From contig NZ_JALPTB010000055.1 of NCBI RefSeq assembly GCF_023218075.1, positions 1 to 44,295 on the forward strand: a stretch of 44,295 nucleotides of DNA, written 5' to 3'. The position numbers were made by a program, and so were the translations under genes. This stretch comes from Rhodococcus sp. HM1. GTDB taxonomy: Bacteria > Actinomycetota > Actinomycetes > Mycobacteriales > Mycobacteriaceae. Under the pieces are notes generated by a model, which had not been told where the DNA came from, did not search any database, and worked only from the letters and a program-made list of their open reading frames with translations. Positions 24,084 through 31,781 of this stretch are shown in pieces; position 1 is the first letter of the stretch; each line of letters begins with the position of its first letter.

Positions 24084-24541
24084 TGGTCACCGTCCAGGGC
24101 GCGGAGGATCGCCTCGCCAGCGGTGTTCATGCCTTCGGCCCGGTCGTCCGAGATGTACGGCAGGCGGTCCCACTGTGGGCGGGCTGCTGCGTACCGGTCG
24201 GCGACCTTGCGCACCCGGGCGAGTGCGGCCTCGGCGGCGTTGGCGCGCCGGCGCTCGATCACGAGGTCGCCACGCTGCCGCTCGATCTCGCATTCGGCGT
24301 CGTCGAGCGCGTCGAGCAGTGCCGGTAGTGCGTTCACCGCGGCCACGATCAGCTCGGCGTAACGGTTGCCCCAGATCGGCAGAGCACCAACAAGTCCGTC
24401 CTCGTTACCGTCACTGTGGTCGACGTAGATCGTAGGGTGCGTGAGGTGCCGGGTAGCGAGCGTTTCCTTGCCGTGATCGGTCGCCAGCACGTGGCGTTCT
24501 CGCAGTTCGGCGCGGCCTTCGGGTGTCGTCGGATCGTTCAC
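24080..24541 (-). CDS. Hypothetical protein with coiled coil
   Basis: 153 residues from GTG at 24541 (GTGA overlap); the open frame upstream of this is a shadow. VDHSDGNEDGLVGALPIW comes before a helical segment LIVAAVNALPALLDALDDAE that runs into a coiled coil, IERQRGDLVIERRRANAAEA. It ends GEAILRALDGDQ. Proteins of this kind are frequent in actinophages but unnamed. Confidence 0.7.
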   Translation of the reverse strand: MNDPTTPEGRAELRERHVLATDHGKETLATRHLTHPTIYVDHSDGNEDGLVGALPIWGNRYAELIVAAVNALPALLDALDDAECEIERQRGDLVIERRRANAAEAALARVRKVADRYAAARPQWDRLPYISDDRAEGMNTAGEAILRALDGDQ

Positions 24542-24798
24542 GGCTTGTCTCCGATCTTGCGTTCGAGGGTGGTGGCGATGTCGTCGTACAGGCGCGCCAT
24601 GAATGGGGCTTCGGCTTCGCGGTGCGCCTGGGCAAGGTCGCGCAGGAGCTGGGCGTACTTGCGGATGTCGTCGAGTGCGGCGCGCATCTCGTCGATTTCG
24701 CGTACGGCGGATGCGATGCCGGTTTCGAGGTCTTCGGTGTGGTCGCGGTGCAAGGGGTGGCCGTGTTGGGCGCGCTGCCGATCGTGGTGAAGGCTCAC
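24538..24798 (-). CDS. Small helical protein
   Basis: 86 residues from GTG at 24798, overlapping the upstream stop. A His-rich start (SLHHDRQRAQHGHPLHRDH) leads to a predicted coiled coil, IASAVREIDEMRAALDDIRK, and LYDDIATTLERKIGDKP. No family recognised. Confidence 0.65.
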   Translation of the reverse strand: MSLHHDRQRAQHGHPLHRDHTEDLETGIASAVREIDEMRAALDDIRKYAQLLRDLAQAHREAEAPFMARLYDDIATTLERKIGDKP

Positions 24799-25196
24799 CG
24801 TGGCTCCTCGGGGGTGTAGAGGACCGTCGCGGGCAGATGCCAGCCATCGATGAAGGTGCCCGACTCTTCGGCGATGCCGTATCCGTAGGGCTTCCCGTAT
24901 TCGGGTTCGTGCATCTCGAATACGTCGCCGCTCAGCGAGCGGATGACTGCTCCTTCGGGGAGTGCGAGGGCTTCTACCTCGGTGGAGATCATGCGGGGCT
25001 TGCGGTAGCCGGCAGCGAGGATCGCGTCGGCGATATGATTTTTCGCAACAATCGAGTCGAACCCGACCTGCTCGTCGCTCTTCCACCCACACACGCAATC
25101 CCACACAGTGCGCTGCTGGGAGCCGACGAATCGTGTGGTGAAGCCAGGCTTCTCGTGGCGGCCGATGATCTCGGCGAGTTCGTCTCGGTCACTCAT
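24795..25196 (-). CDS. Hypothetical protein
   Basis: 133 residues from ATG at 25196. It has RTVWDCVCGWKSDE (a single CxC), then KNHIADAILAAGYRKPRMIS, a helix-then-strand pattern common in actinophage early proteins, and a beta-rich tail with AVIRSLSGDVFEMHEPEYG. Function unknown. Confidence 0.7.
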   Translation of the reverse strand: MSDRDELAEIIGRHEKPGFTTRFVGSQQRTVWDCVCGWKSDEQVGFDSIVAKNHIADAILAAGYRKPRMISTEVEALALPEGAVIRSLSGDVFEMHEPEYGKPYGYGIAEESGTFIDGWHLPATVLYTPEEPR

Positions 25197-25311
25197 GGTC
25201 GCTCCACTCGTAGAGGGTTTGTGAGGCTCGGTCGATGGTCCAGGCGGCGACGGTGAGCCACCCGGCGATGCACAGGCCGGTGACACCGGCGAGGGTGGCG
25301 GCGGTCTTCAC
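25189..25311 (-). CDS. One-helix membrane peptide
   Basis: 40 residues from GTG at 25311 (GTGA overlap). One hydrophobic helix spans about residues 4-23, then TIDRASQTLYEWSDHE. It overlaps the next gene by eight bases. Too short for recognition. Overlaps at both ends support it. Confidence 0.6.
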   Translation of the reverse strand: MKTAATLAGVTGLCIAGWLTVAAWTIDRASQTLYEWSDHE

Positions 25312-25556
25312 AGCTGGCTCCGTTCGAGGATTTCGCGGCGCTTGGCACACTTCTTGCACGGCGGGAGGGAGTCGATGAACTCCTGCCTCATGAGGCCTTG
25401 CGTGTAGTGGCTGACCCACCGGTCTCCCGGGCGCACTGCGTCGCTGGTTCCGCAGAGCATCGGCAGGTACGTGCCGTACGTGCGCGGCTGCTCGCTATCG
25501 GGGTTGGCGAGGTGGAGTTTGCGGCCGGACCAGGTGGTCACGTTGATGAGGTTCAC
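25308..25556 (-). CDS. Small cysteine-containing protein
   Basis: 82 residues from GTG at 25556. It contains NLINVTTWSGRKLHLANPDS, a lone C in YLPMLCGTSD and a C-terminal CKKCAKRREI that may bind zinc with it. No family recognised. Coupled on both sides. Confidence 0.65.
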   Translation of the reverse strand: MNLINVTTWSGRKLHLANPDSEQPRTYGTYLPMLCGTSDAVRPGDRWVSHYTQGLMRQEFIDSLPPCKKCAKRREILERSQL

Positions 25557-25705
25557 TGCTGGCTCTTTTCGAGGATGGTGGCGAGGTTGTCGGCATAACC
25601 CGCCACGTATTGGGCGGCGTCGTGGCGGTTGGTGCGGCGCAGTCGGTCGGCTTCGCGGCGCATGTTGTCGACGACCGCGGCGATGCGGGTGAGGGTGTCG
25701 GTCAC
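25553..25705 (-). CDS. Tiny helical protein
   Basis: 50 residues from GTG at 25705 to TGA at 25553. It reads VTDTLTRIAAVVDNMRREAD and ends LATILEKSQQ, apparently one long amphipathic helix. It is bounded by four-base overlaps, which is the main support. Function unknown. Confidence 0.6.
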   Translation of the reverse strand: MTDTLTRIAAVVDNMRREADRLRRTNRHDAAQYVAGYADNLATILEKSQQ

Positions 25706-26076
25706 TGGGGCTCTCCTGGTCGTGTGCCGGTGATGAGTGCGATGAAGTCGTCGAGGGTCATGAAGATGACCTGCTCTCCGGCCTTCGCCGTTCCGCGTCG
25801 TTTCGCGGCCACCAACGCAATGTCGGCGTCGTCGTTACCTCGGGCGATCTCCGCCTCGTCGAGCCACGGTTTGATCTGGAATCGGCCGCCGTAGTCCTTG
25901 CATTCGATGACGGTGCGCAGTCCGTGGATCTTCAATCCGGTGATGTCGCCGCGGTCGTTGCTGCCGTTGAGGCGTCGTCGTTCGATGCGGTCGTCGACGT
26001 GGGTGGCGAGATGGTCGACGATGAGCTTCTCGAACTGTTGTCCGGCGGCCTTGGCGGATTTGCGGGTGCGGGTCAT
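25702..26076 (-). CDS. PD-(D/E)XK endonuclease (Holliday-junction resolvase-like)
   Basis: 124 residues from ATG at 26076. Glu16 in a first helix, Asp44 in NDRGDITGL and Glu58-Lys60 in TVIECKDYGG fit the E...D...ExK catalytic pattern of small resolvase-like nucleases. It lies downstream of the helicase and exonuclease genes and may resolve replication or recombination branches before packaging. A VSR-like or restriction-type role is less likely by context. Confidence 0.8.
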   Translation of the reverse strand: MTRTRKSAKAAGQQFEKLIVDHLATHVDDRIERRRLNGSNDRGDITGLKIHGLRTVIECKDYGGRFQIKPWLDEAEIARGNDDADIALVAAKRRGTAKAGEQVIFMTLDDFIALITGTRPGEPQ

Positions 26077-26336
26077 CGGGGCACTCCTGAGTGTTGTTTT
26101 CGGTGGGCGACACGCCGGAAAATTGACGGATTTTTTCTGCTCCGTTAGGCTTGGCGCCAGAGCCTGCGGCGGCGCCAGCCACTCCGCAGGTTTTCGTGTA
26201 TCTATCTGACCTGCGGTTTTGTCGTTTCTGGAACTCTTCCAATCACGCAACGAATTTCGCTCTGACCAGCAGGAACGCCGCAGATGGCCAGATTCCGTGA
26301 TTCGCGTGATTGCTCCGTGATTGCTCGCGTGATTGC
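26077..26336. other. AT-richer non-coding interval in the replication module
   Basis: About 260 bases without a gene, notably richer in A and T than flanking sequence. It holds four CGTGATT iterons next to the helicase stop, an inverted copy AATCACG at 26241-26247, an inverted repeat TGGCGCC/GGCGCCA near 26153-26178, and CCGCAGGT/ACCTGCGG (26184-26191 with 26209-26216) followed by TTTTGTC. It is the only long gap in the early operon and could hold an origin, a promoter, or both. Confidence 0.5.
26184..26222 (+). terminator. Inverted repeat with T-run
   Basis: CCGCAGGT pairs with ACCTGCGG across a 17-base loop, followed on the plus strand by TTTTGTC. A third copy, CCTGCGG, is at 26163-26169. 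It resembles a plus-strand terminator, but no plus-strand gene leads into it, so it may be a protein-binding site instead. Confidence 0.35.
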
Positions 26337-26338
26337 TC
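26296..26338. repeat. Iteron-like direct repeats beside the helicase gene
   Basis: CGTGATT occurs at 26296, 26305, 26316 and 26328. The last three extend to CGTGATTGCTC and are spaced 11 and 12 bases apart, one helical turn. The final copy reaches the helicase stop codon. Evenly phased repeats beside a replication ATPase resemble origin iterons or operator arrays. Confidence 0.6.
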
Positions 26339-27812
26339 ACATCTCCCCCTGCCACGTCGTGGAGCGGGCCCCGTTGTCGGACCACTGGTACCGCTTCTCC
26401 GGCTTGCCTCCGGACGATGCAGGCATCTCCATGCAGACAGCGTGACCGTCTTGCACGGCCTTCTCGAGCTGACGGCGAGCCCTCTCGATATCAGCCCGGG
26501 ACGGCTTCACCGCATCGGTGATCTTCTCCGCCACCTGCTGCACCGTCATCGACTGGAACGGGGCGCCCTTGAGCACCGTGTACGCATCCAGCGACTCTTG
26601 GATCGTGGTGCGTCCCGCTGGCGCATCGTGGACGAGCTGCCACGGACCCAACGCTTCCATCGGCTGCTTGAGGTGCCGCATTTCGACGACGGGGTCACCG
26701 GCGGCACCCCAGATGAGCATCACCGAACCTGCGCCGGCGGTCAGTTCCATACCGCCGTGCACGTCCTGCAGCGTCTTCGGGGACTTCCCTTCGCCGCCGC
26801 CACGTTTCGTCTGGTGCGCGATCTCCACCATCTGCACCCCGGCGTCGAGGGCGATCTGCCGGGCCCGGTTGTAGCGGCCTGCACCTTCGGAGTCGGTGAG
26901 CCCCACGGAGGTGTCCTTGACGGAGTCGACGACGATGGTGTCGGCGCCGGCGTGTTCGGCCATGGCTGCGAAGATCCCGGGGGCGGCGACCACATCGGCG
27001 ATGAGGGGGCCTTGCCATACGACGAGGCGCTTGTCGAGCAGTTCGCGATCCTTTTCGTCGACCATGCGCCGCAACGATCGGGCGATCTGCCTGGGCCGGT
27101 CCATCGCCAGATACAGCACCTTCGACTTCGTGGGTGTCACATCGAGCCCGAGGAATGTGGAGGCGAGCCCGCAGCGGGCGAGGATCAACTGCTGCACCAC
27201 AGTGGTTTTGCCGACACCGGGAGGGCCGGTGACGATCAACGATTCACCTTCGACCCACGCCACCCGCTGACCGGTCCCCCAGATCACCGGCGGCATGTCT
27301 GGAATGTCGAGGATCCATGCCCCACCGGGTTTCATCTTCCCGTCGAACGGGTTCTCGAGCTCGCCTGTGGTGGTGTCTCCGTCGGCGCCGGTGTCCGGCT
27401 TCGGTGCGTCGATCGTGAACGCCTGTGGAGTATCTTGCTGCAACTGCACCTGCCGTGGATGCTGCGCACCGTCACCGAGAGCCCGCGGTACGGTGCGCTG
27501 AATCTCCGACGACGACAACCCGGCGATCTGCGCGGCCTGGGCGAGCGCATTGAACGCATGATCGGCGTTGAGGTGCCCAGCGGACACGAGCTGCCCGAGA
27601 CTGAACGCTGCCTTGTTCAGAACATGGTTGCGGGTGCCTTCGACAGCGGAGGCGACAGCGCGGCATTCCGCCTCGAGGGCCGCCTCGGCATATCGGGTGG
27701 CGTCACCCGGTGCGGCGGTCGGAACGTTCAGCGGCTTCACGGCGACAGGTCGACCTGGGTCGTACATGCCGTGGTCGGCGAGCCGCTGCAGGAATGGGTG
27801 CACTCCCCTCAC
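26337..27812 (-). CDS. RepA/DnaB-like replicative ATPase (helicase)
   Basis: 491 residues from GTG at 27812 (GTGA overlap with the primase stop); the longer open frame upstream shadows the primase gene. The N-terminal helical domain ends near residue 120. Walker A is GPPGVGKT (196-203) and Walker B is DTIVVDSVKD (291-300), followed by MVEIAHQTKRGGG, a RecA-fold motif of RepA/DnaB-like ATPases. Residues from about 425 look like a winged helix (MTVQQVAEKITDAVKPSRAD). Expected to unwind DNA at the phage origin with the neighbouring primase. Confidence 0.85.
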   Translation of the reverse strand: MRGVHPFLQRLADHGMYDPGRPVAVKPLNVPTAAPGDATRYAEAALEAECRAVASAVEGTRNHVLNKAAFSLGQLVSAGHLNADHAFNALAQAAQIAGLSSSEIQRTVPRALGDGAQHPRQVQLQQDTPQAFTIDAPKPDTGADGDTTTGELENPFDGKMKPGGAWILDIPDMPPVIWGTGQRVAWVEGESLIVTGPPGVGKTTVVQQLILARCGLASTFLGLDVTPTKSKVLYLAMDRPRQIARSLRRMVDEKDRELLDKRLVVWQGPLIADVVAAPGIFAAMAEHAGADTIVVDSVKDTSVGLTDSEGAGRYNRARQIALDAGVQMVEIAHQTKRGGGEGKSPKTLQDVHGGMELTAGAGSVMLIWGAAGDPVVEMRHLKQPMEALGPWQLVHDAPAGRTTIQESLDAYTVLKGAPFQSMTVQQVAEKITDAVKPSRADIERARRQLEKAVQDGHAVCMEMPASSGGKPEKRYQWSDNGARSTTWQGEM

Positions 27813-28507
27813 GCAGCCTTCCCGGCCGCCGCCGGCTGCCCGACGATCACCGGCGACGGCTTCACCGTCCACACCCACGGACGACCATCGGCCCGCCGCG
27901 ACGGTGGTGCCACCACGAACCCGCCACGCCCGCGGTAGTCGATGCCCGGCCGCAACCCGGCGAGATTCCCACCACCGGACGGCTGGATGTAGATATGCCG
28001 GCCACCGGAACTGGTGGTGACGACCCCATGCCCGTCGGGCATCGCATCCGAATCCCGCAGCTTCGCCCACTCGAAGATCCCGGCGGGCACATCGACGTCG
28101 ACCACATCGAACGCGTGCCCGGTGGGCAGTCCGATGTTCGCCGCCGGGGTGTTCGTCCACCAGGCGCGGATCTGGTTCGGGTCTGTGGAGGCGTCCTTGA
28201 ATCCGTGGCGCGTCAACGGTGCTTTTCCGCCGGGGCGGAGTGGGAACACCGGCCACCCCCACGACGCGTACAGCAGTGCGGCATCGAGGAGCCGCGGCGG
28301 TGCCGCATCGAAGTCGGTGACGAGCTTCTCGAGTCGGTCCGCTTCGGCGCTGTCGCCACCGGTGACTGCTGCAAGGAATCGGGTGGTGAGGTCTTCGACG
28401 TACAGCGGATTGTCGTTGTCGGCGCACATCGGGTGTACGGGTGGTTCGAGTTCGTCGGTGACGAACATCAGCTCGCTGCACACTCTGCAGGTTGTGTAGC
28501 TGTCCAT
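27809..28507 (-). CDS. Bifunctional primase-polymerase (PrimPol)
   Basis: 232 residues from ATG at 28507 with AGGAG upstream. A Zn-like CRVC...HPMC segment (7-28) is followed by the prim-pol domain: WGWPVFPLRPGGKAP (82-97), the metal-binding DVD at 137-139, SSGGRHIYIQ with His171, and DYRGRGGFVVAPPS (190-203). Coupled to the helicase. It probably primes phage replication. No replicative DNA polymerase is visible, so the host enzyme is presumably used. Confidence 0.88.
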   Translation of the reverse strand: MDSYTTCRVCSELMFVTDELEPPVHPMCADNDNPLYVEDLTTRFLAAVTGGDSAEADRLEKLVTDFDAAPPRLLDAALLYASWGWPVFPLRPGGKAPLTRHGFKDASTDPNQIRAWWTNTPAANIGLPTGHAFDVVDVDVPAGIFEWAKLRDSDAMPDGHGVVTTSSGGRHIYIQPSGGGNLAGLRPGIDYRGRGGFVVAPPSRRADGRPWVWTVKPSPVIVGQPAAAGKAA

Positions 28508-28551
28508 CGTGGTCTCCTGTTCTGCAGCTGAGGTTCTGGCCTGGTCTGCCC

Positions 28552-28582
28552 CACCCACCCGAGGCGCGCACTCGGATGGGTG
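28552..28582 (-). terminator. Imperfect hairpin upstream of primase
   Basis: CACCCACCCGAG pairs with CTCGGATGGGTG (28552-28563 with 28571-28582, one mismatch) in the 86-base gap between the 28594 gene and the primase. No U-tract. May be an attenuator or mRNA processing site. Confidence 0.4.
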
Positions 28583-28593
28583 AGACACACCGG

Positions 28594-28977
28594 TCAGAAC
28601 GGAGCGGAGGCGGCCTTCGCGAGGTGGGCGCGGGCAATGTCCTTGTCGGAGTCGGTGGGGTCACCGAGCATCCAAGGGGCGGACTGGCCCGGCTTCGCCA
28701 GTCCCTTACCGAGGCGCCCAAGGTTGAACCGGCCGGTGCCGACGTTCCCCTTCACCTGTGACTGGAGGACCTTCGGGAAGATCAGGGTGTCGTTGAATTC
28801 CTCACCGGCGGTGGGGCCGTCGAGGACGGTGACGTTGGCGCGTACCGCGTTCGCCGCACCGAACGAGGTGTTGATACCGGCCTCTTCGGACAGCGGCTGG
28901 ATCAGCAGCAGCTTGCCATTGAGGTCTTCCCACTTGACACCGGACGCGGAGCCGGGGGCATCGAACATGTCAGTCAT
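28594..28977 (-). CDS. Putative single-stranded DNA-binding protein
   Basis: 127 residues from ATG at 28977. A beta-rich core (GKLLLIQPLSEEAGINTSFG, VRANVTVLDGPTAGEEFND, TLIFPKVLQSQVKG) resembles the OB-like ssDNA-binding proteins next to RecB-like exonucleases in actinophages. The first 13 residues, MTDMFDAPGSASG, nearly repeat the start of the exonuclease two genes upstream. The ssDNA-binding role is inferred from context. Confidence 0.6.
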   Translation of the reverse strand: MTDMFDAPGSASGVKWEDLNGKLLLIQPLSEEAGINTSFGAANAVRANVTVLDGPTAGEEFNDTLIFPKVLQSQVKGNVGTGRFNLGRLGKGLAKPGQSAPWMLGDPTDSDKDIARAHLAKAASAPF

Positions 28978-28993
28978 GTGCTTTCGCTTTCTC

Positions 28994-29260
28994 TCAGGGT
29001 TGATGTGCCGCGCATTGGTGCTCGGCACGGTGGTCTCGCCAGTCGCGGCGGAGACCGAATTTGTGGATCCACGAATCGGATTGCGGATTCCACACCCACA
29101 CCCGACCTGCCATGTCGGCGAGGTTCGTGGTGATGGGTAGCTGTGTTGCCTCGATCCGCCACACCAGCCCGACGTCGTCGCGGAACTGCACCACCGGGGC
29201 TCCGCAGTCGGGGCACACGGTGTCGAACATGTCGGTGCAGCGTGGGCGGATCTTGGCCAT
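28994..29260 (-). CDS. Small zinc-binding protein between exonuclease and SSB-like genes
   Basis: 88 residues from ATG at 29260 (ATGA overlap). CTDMFDTVCPDC and an H-rich end (HRAEHQCAAH) suggest one zinc site. WRIEATQLPITTNLADMAGR lies between. No known function. Its place between two recombination genes hints at a DNA role. Confidence 0.65.
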   Translation of the reverse strand: MAKIRPRCTDMFDTVCPDCGAPVVQFRDDVGLVWRIEATQLPITTNLADMAGRVWVWNPQSDSWIHKFGLRRDWRDHRAEHQCAAHQP

Positions 29261-30243
29261 CAGGCGGCCTTGAGTTCGTCGGCTTTGGCTGTGCAGGCGG
29301 CGAGTAGCGCGGCGGATCCTCGGCCGGCGGCTTCCATCTGCAGATACCAGGACCGCAGCTTGTCGAGGTCGGTGAATGCTTCCACCTGGTCGACAAGGTC
29401 GGGGCTGCCAGTGAGGCTGCTGTGTATTGGGGTGGACAGTTTCCGTGATCGGCTGCGCCACGCACGGACCTGCGCTGCCAACCCGACTGCTTCCCATCCG
29501 GCCGCGATGTCCACCCAGTGCAGGGTGCAGACGCCTTGCCCGGCGGGCAGGTGGATGATGACCGCGCGTTCGAGATCGACGGGTGCAAGATCCTCGCCGG
29601 TGATGTCGGTGTCGACGTCGTAAGGCTGCGAGTGTGCGTACATCGCCAGCTGCATCGCGATCTTCCCGAGTGCGTAGTCGATGCTGCCGGTTTTGATGTC
29701 GAAGATTGTGAGTTTTCCGTCGACGATCGCGACCCGGTCTGCGGTGCCAGCGACCTTGTGCTGGTGGCACACTCGCCGCTGCTCAACACCGAGCCATTCG
29801 ATTCCGGTGGTGGCGTTGCGGTAGGCGTCGAGGCTTGCGCGGTGCTCATCGGGCAAGATGAGTCCGTCGATGCCGAGCCCGAGGTCGATGCGTTCGGTCA
29901 GCTGATGCAGTGCGGTGCCGGTGGTTGCCGCCGCTGATGCCTGCGCAGCCTCGAGGGCCTGTTCGACGATGCGATCCAATCCGCGCTTGTCGTCGGTTGG
30001 TGTGGAGGAGATCGCCAGCTGCAGATCGGGGCGGCCGGCGAGCCCGACGGTTGCCATGCGGGCCTTCCACTTCATCAGCCCGGACTTGTCGTCGAGGGCG
30101 TCGACGAAGGTGGTGCACCTGCTGTAGGGCAGCGGCTTTGATGCTCCTGGCGGGAGGATCATCGGCTGCATCCGGCCGTTGCGTTTGAAGTCCTTCGCCA
30201 CTTCGCCAGTAGCGGACCCGGGTGGGTCGAACAGGTCGGTCAT
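29260..30243 (-). CDS. RecB/Cas4-like PD-(D/E)XK exonuclease
   Basis: 327 residues. His113 in TTGTALHQLTE, Glu154, Asp169 in GTADRVAIVDG, Asp182-Ile-Lys184 in FDIKTG and Gln198 in QLAMYA reproduce the RecB-family exonuclease motifs. The N-terminus MTDLFDPPGSATG is shared with the putative ssDNA-binding protein. It probably resects DNA ends for phage recombination, in place of lambda Exo. Confidence 0.85.
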   Translation of the reverse strand: MTDLFDPPGSATGEVAKDFKRNGRMQPMILPPGASKPLPYSRCTTFVDALDDKSGLMKWKARMATVGLAGRPDLQLAISSTPTDDKRGLDRIVEQALEAAQASAAATTGTALHQLTERIDLGLGIDGLILPDEHRASLDAYRNATTGIEWLGVEQRRVCHQHKVAGTADRVAIVDGKLTIFDIKTGSIDYALGKIAMQLAMYAHSQPYDVDTDITGEDLAPVDLERAVIIHLPAGQGVCTLHWVDIAAGWEAVGLAAQVRAWRSRSRKLSTPIHSSLTGSPDLVDQVEAFTDLDKLRSWYLQMEAAGRGSAALLAACTAKADELKAA

Positions 30244-30425
30244 GGTTTCGTTCCTCGCTGTGCGTAGTGCGCGATGTCGTTGGCGATTTGTGTGGCGATC
30301 TGCGGTGCGAAGGACGGTGCGGCGATGACTTCGCCGTCGAGGGTGAGTTCGAGGATTACGCGTCCGGTGACGAGGTTGGGGTAGATGTGGAGTGTCCAGT
30401 GACCGTTGTGGTAGATGTCGCTCAT
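30240..30425 (-). CDS. Small beta-rich protein
   Basis: 61 residues from ATG at 30425. It reads MSDIYHNGHWTLHIYPNLVT, then VILELTLDGEVIAAPSFAP and a helix. Overlaps at both ends. No family recognised. Confidence 0.65.
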   Translation of the reverse strand: MSDIYHNGHWTLHIYPNLVTGRVILELTLDGEVIAAPSFAPQIATQIANDIAHYAQRGTKP

Positions 30426-30676
30426 TCGTCCCACCCGTCTGCGAAGTCGACGTCGGTGATGGTGTATCCGCGGTATTGGGCGCGGAATTCGCGTCGGTCG
30501 ATGAGGTCGTTGGCGCATCCGGCGGGTTTGCAGGCGGCGGTGCGTCCGCAGCCTTCGCGGTTGCAGATCCATGTGGGGCCGGGGTGCCGGAACTGGCCGG
30601 TGGTGATGCCGAGTTCGTGGTCGAGCTGGATTTCGTGGGCGCGGTCAGCCGCAGCGCCAGGATCGAGAGCGGTCAT
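30422..30676 (-). CDS. Small cysteine-rich protein
   Basis: 84 residues from ATG at 30676. The segment WICNREGCGRTAACKPAGC has four cysteines and probably binds zinc. YRGYTITDVDFADGWDE ends it. Coupled on both sides. Unknown function. Confidence 0.65.
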   Translation of the reverse strand: MTALDPGAAADRAHEIQLDHELGITTGQFRHPGPTWICNREGCGRTAACKPAGCANDLIDRREFRAQYRGYTITDVDFADGWDE

Positions 30677-31164
30677 TTCAGGTTCCTGTTCGACTCGGTG
30701 AACGGCGCGCCGTTGCCACTGGTGGGGTGGAGATTCCATTCGGTGTCGAGCCATCCGTCGCCTTGCCGGCATAGGAGGTTGCCGCTCGCGTTGTAGACGG
30801 TGCGCACGTCAGCGGGGATGTCGTCCAGGTCGCCCCATCTGCGGGTCGGTACCGTCCACTCTTTGGCGGTACCGGTGGCGGCGGCATTCTCCTTGTCGAG
30901 CTTCGCGAGCAGGGCGCGTACGCCGGCGATGGTGCCATTGCGGTAGTTCGTCTTCTGATCGTGGTACTCGGGATAGCCGTCGGGATCGCCGATCTCCACG
31001 ATCTCCGCCTCGTAGAAGATGCGCGCCAGCTCGTCGATGCGCTTCTCGTCGGCCTGGCGTTCGAGCTTGTCGGCTTCGATACGCAGCGTGTCGGCTGCGG
31101 CATGCAGGTGCATGGATGCGAGGAAGTCAGCTGCGGTGCGGAACGATTCTGGGGTGTGGGTCAT
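30673..31164 (-). CDS. Hypothetical protein
   Basis: 163 residues. An N-terminal helical hairpin (FRTAADFLASMHLHAAADTL, then a charged helix) is followed by RIFYEAEIVEIGDPDGYPEY-like sequence and a C-terminal beta part with WTVPTRRWGDLDDIPADVRT. That last pattern (WG.LxDIPxDV) is frequent in actinophage proteins, but I know no function. Confidence 0.7.
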   Translation of the reverse strand: MTHTPESFRTAADFLASMHLHAAADTLRIEADKLERQADEKRIDELARIFYEAEIVEIGDPDGYPEYHDQKTNYRNGTIAGVRALLAKLDKENAAATGTAKEWTVPTRRWGDLDDIPADVRTVYNASGNLLCRQGDGWLDTEWNLHPTSGNGAPFTESNRNLK

Positions 31165-31215
31165 GGGTGGCTCCTGTGGCGGTTGGCGAGGTGGGCGGCG
31201 TGCATTCGCGATCCG

Positions 31216-31611
31216 CTACGGGCGATCGACATCGGGGACCACCACCTCCGGCTTGAAGATGACGCGGTAGTGGTCGGCGCTGACGTTCGCGCCTTCGATC
31301 TGCTCGGCGATGTAGGAGACGTTGTCGCTCAAGCCGAGGAAGTGCTTCTTGTACTCGCCGCCGGCGGTCTTGCAGGTGACCTCGAGCTGCCGGTTCTCGT
31401 CCTTGATCGAGCACTTGCCTTCGATCGTCAGGAGGTAGCTGTCGGTGATGCCGTTGAAGAAGACGACGCGGCGGGTGATTTCGAACTGGTCGGCTGCCTT
31501 GGAGAGGTTCTGGGAGACCACGTCGGCGTCGCTCGAGCATCCGGCGGTGATTCCGACGATGGCGAGGGCGGCGATCGATGCGGCGATGGTGCGGCGGGTG
31601 ATGTCAGTCAT
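31216..31611 (-). CDS. Beta-sandwich lipoprotein
   Basis: 131 residues from ATG at 31611. Signal peptide with lipobox LAIVGITAGC (Cys about 25), then SSDADVVSQNLSKAADQFEI and RRVVFFNGITDSYLLTIEGK. Segments such as KKHFLGLSDNVSYIAEQ are conserved in a widespread actinophage lipoprotein with a beta-sandwich fold. Surface display in the infected cell or lysogen would fit a role in exclusion of other phages, but this is not established. It is one of three lipoproteins in the window. Confidence 0.8.
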   Translation of the reverse strand: MTDITRRTIAASIAALAIVGITAGCSSDADVVSQNLSKAADQFEITRRVVFFNGITDSYLLTIEGKCSIKDENRQLEVTCKTAGGEYKKHFLGLSDNVSYIAEQIEGANVSADHYRVIFKPEVVVPDVDRP

Positions 31612-31781
31612 GGGTGGCTCCTGTAGTGCGCGATCATGTACGTGGTGTAGTGGCGGTCTCCGTGCACGACATCGGACTTCCAGCACGGCAAGTCGTCTTT
31701 CCATGCCCGGTAGAATTCGCGTTCGTCGACTTCGATCCAGTCGGCGTGACCGGCAGGCACCGGCGGCAACGGGGCGGTCAT
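31608..31781 (-). CDS. Small hypothetical protein
   Basis: 57 residues from ATG at 31781, overlapping neighbours at both ends. It includes HADWIEVDEREFYRAWKDDL and RHYTTYMIAHYRSHP. Aromatic and charged, no membrane segment. No family recognised. Confidence 0.65.
   Translation of the reverse strand: MTAPLPPVPAGHADWIEVDEREFYRAWKDDLPCWKSDVVHGDRHYTTYMIAHYRSHP

Noticed and set aside
26296..26340. CRISPR array
   Set aside because: Repeats are 7-11 bases with spacers of a few bases, far too short; no cas genes.
26310..27938. 542-codon plus-strand frame opposite the helicase
   Set aside because: Shadow frame. Walker motifs are on the minus strand.
27813..28721. Extended N-terminus of the helicase frame up to 28721
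   Set aside because: It overlaps the whole primase gene, which has clear prim-pol motifs in another frame.
29260..30243. CRISPR-associated Cas4
   Set aside because: RecB-family motifs are shared with Cas4, but no iron-sulfur cysteine cluster or cas neighbours are present; context is phage recombination.
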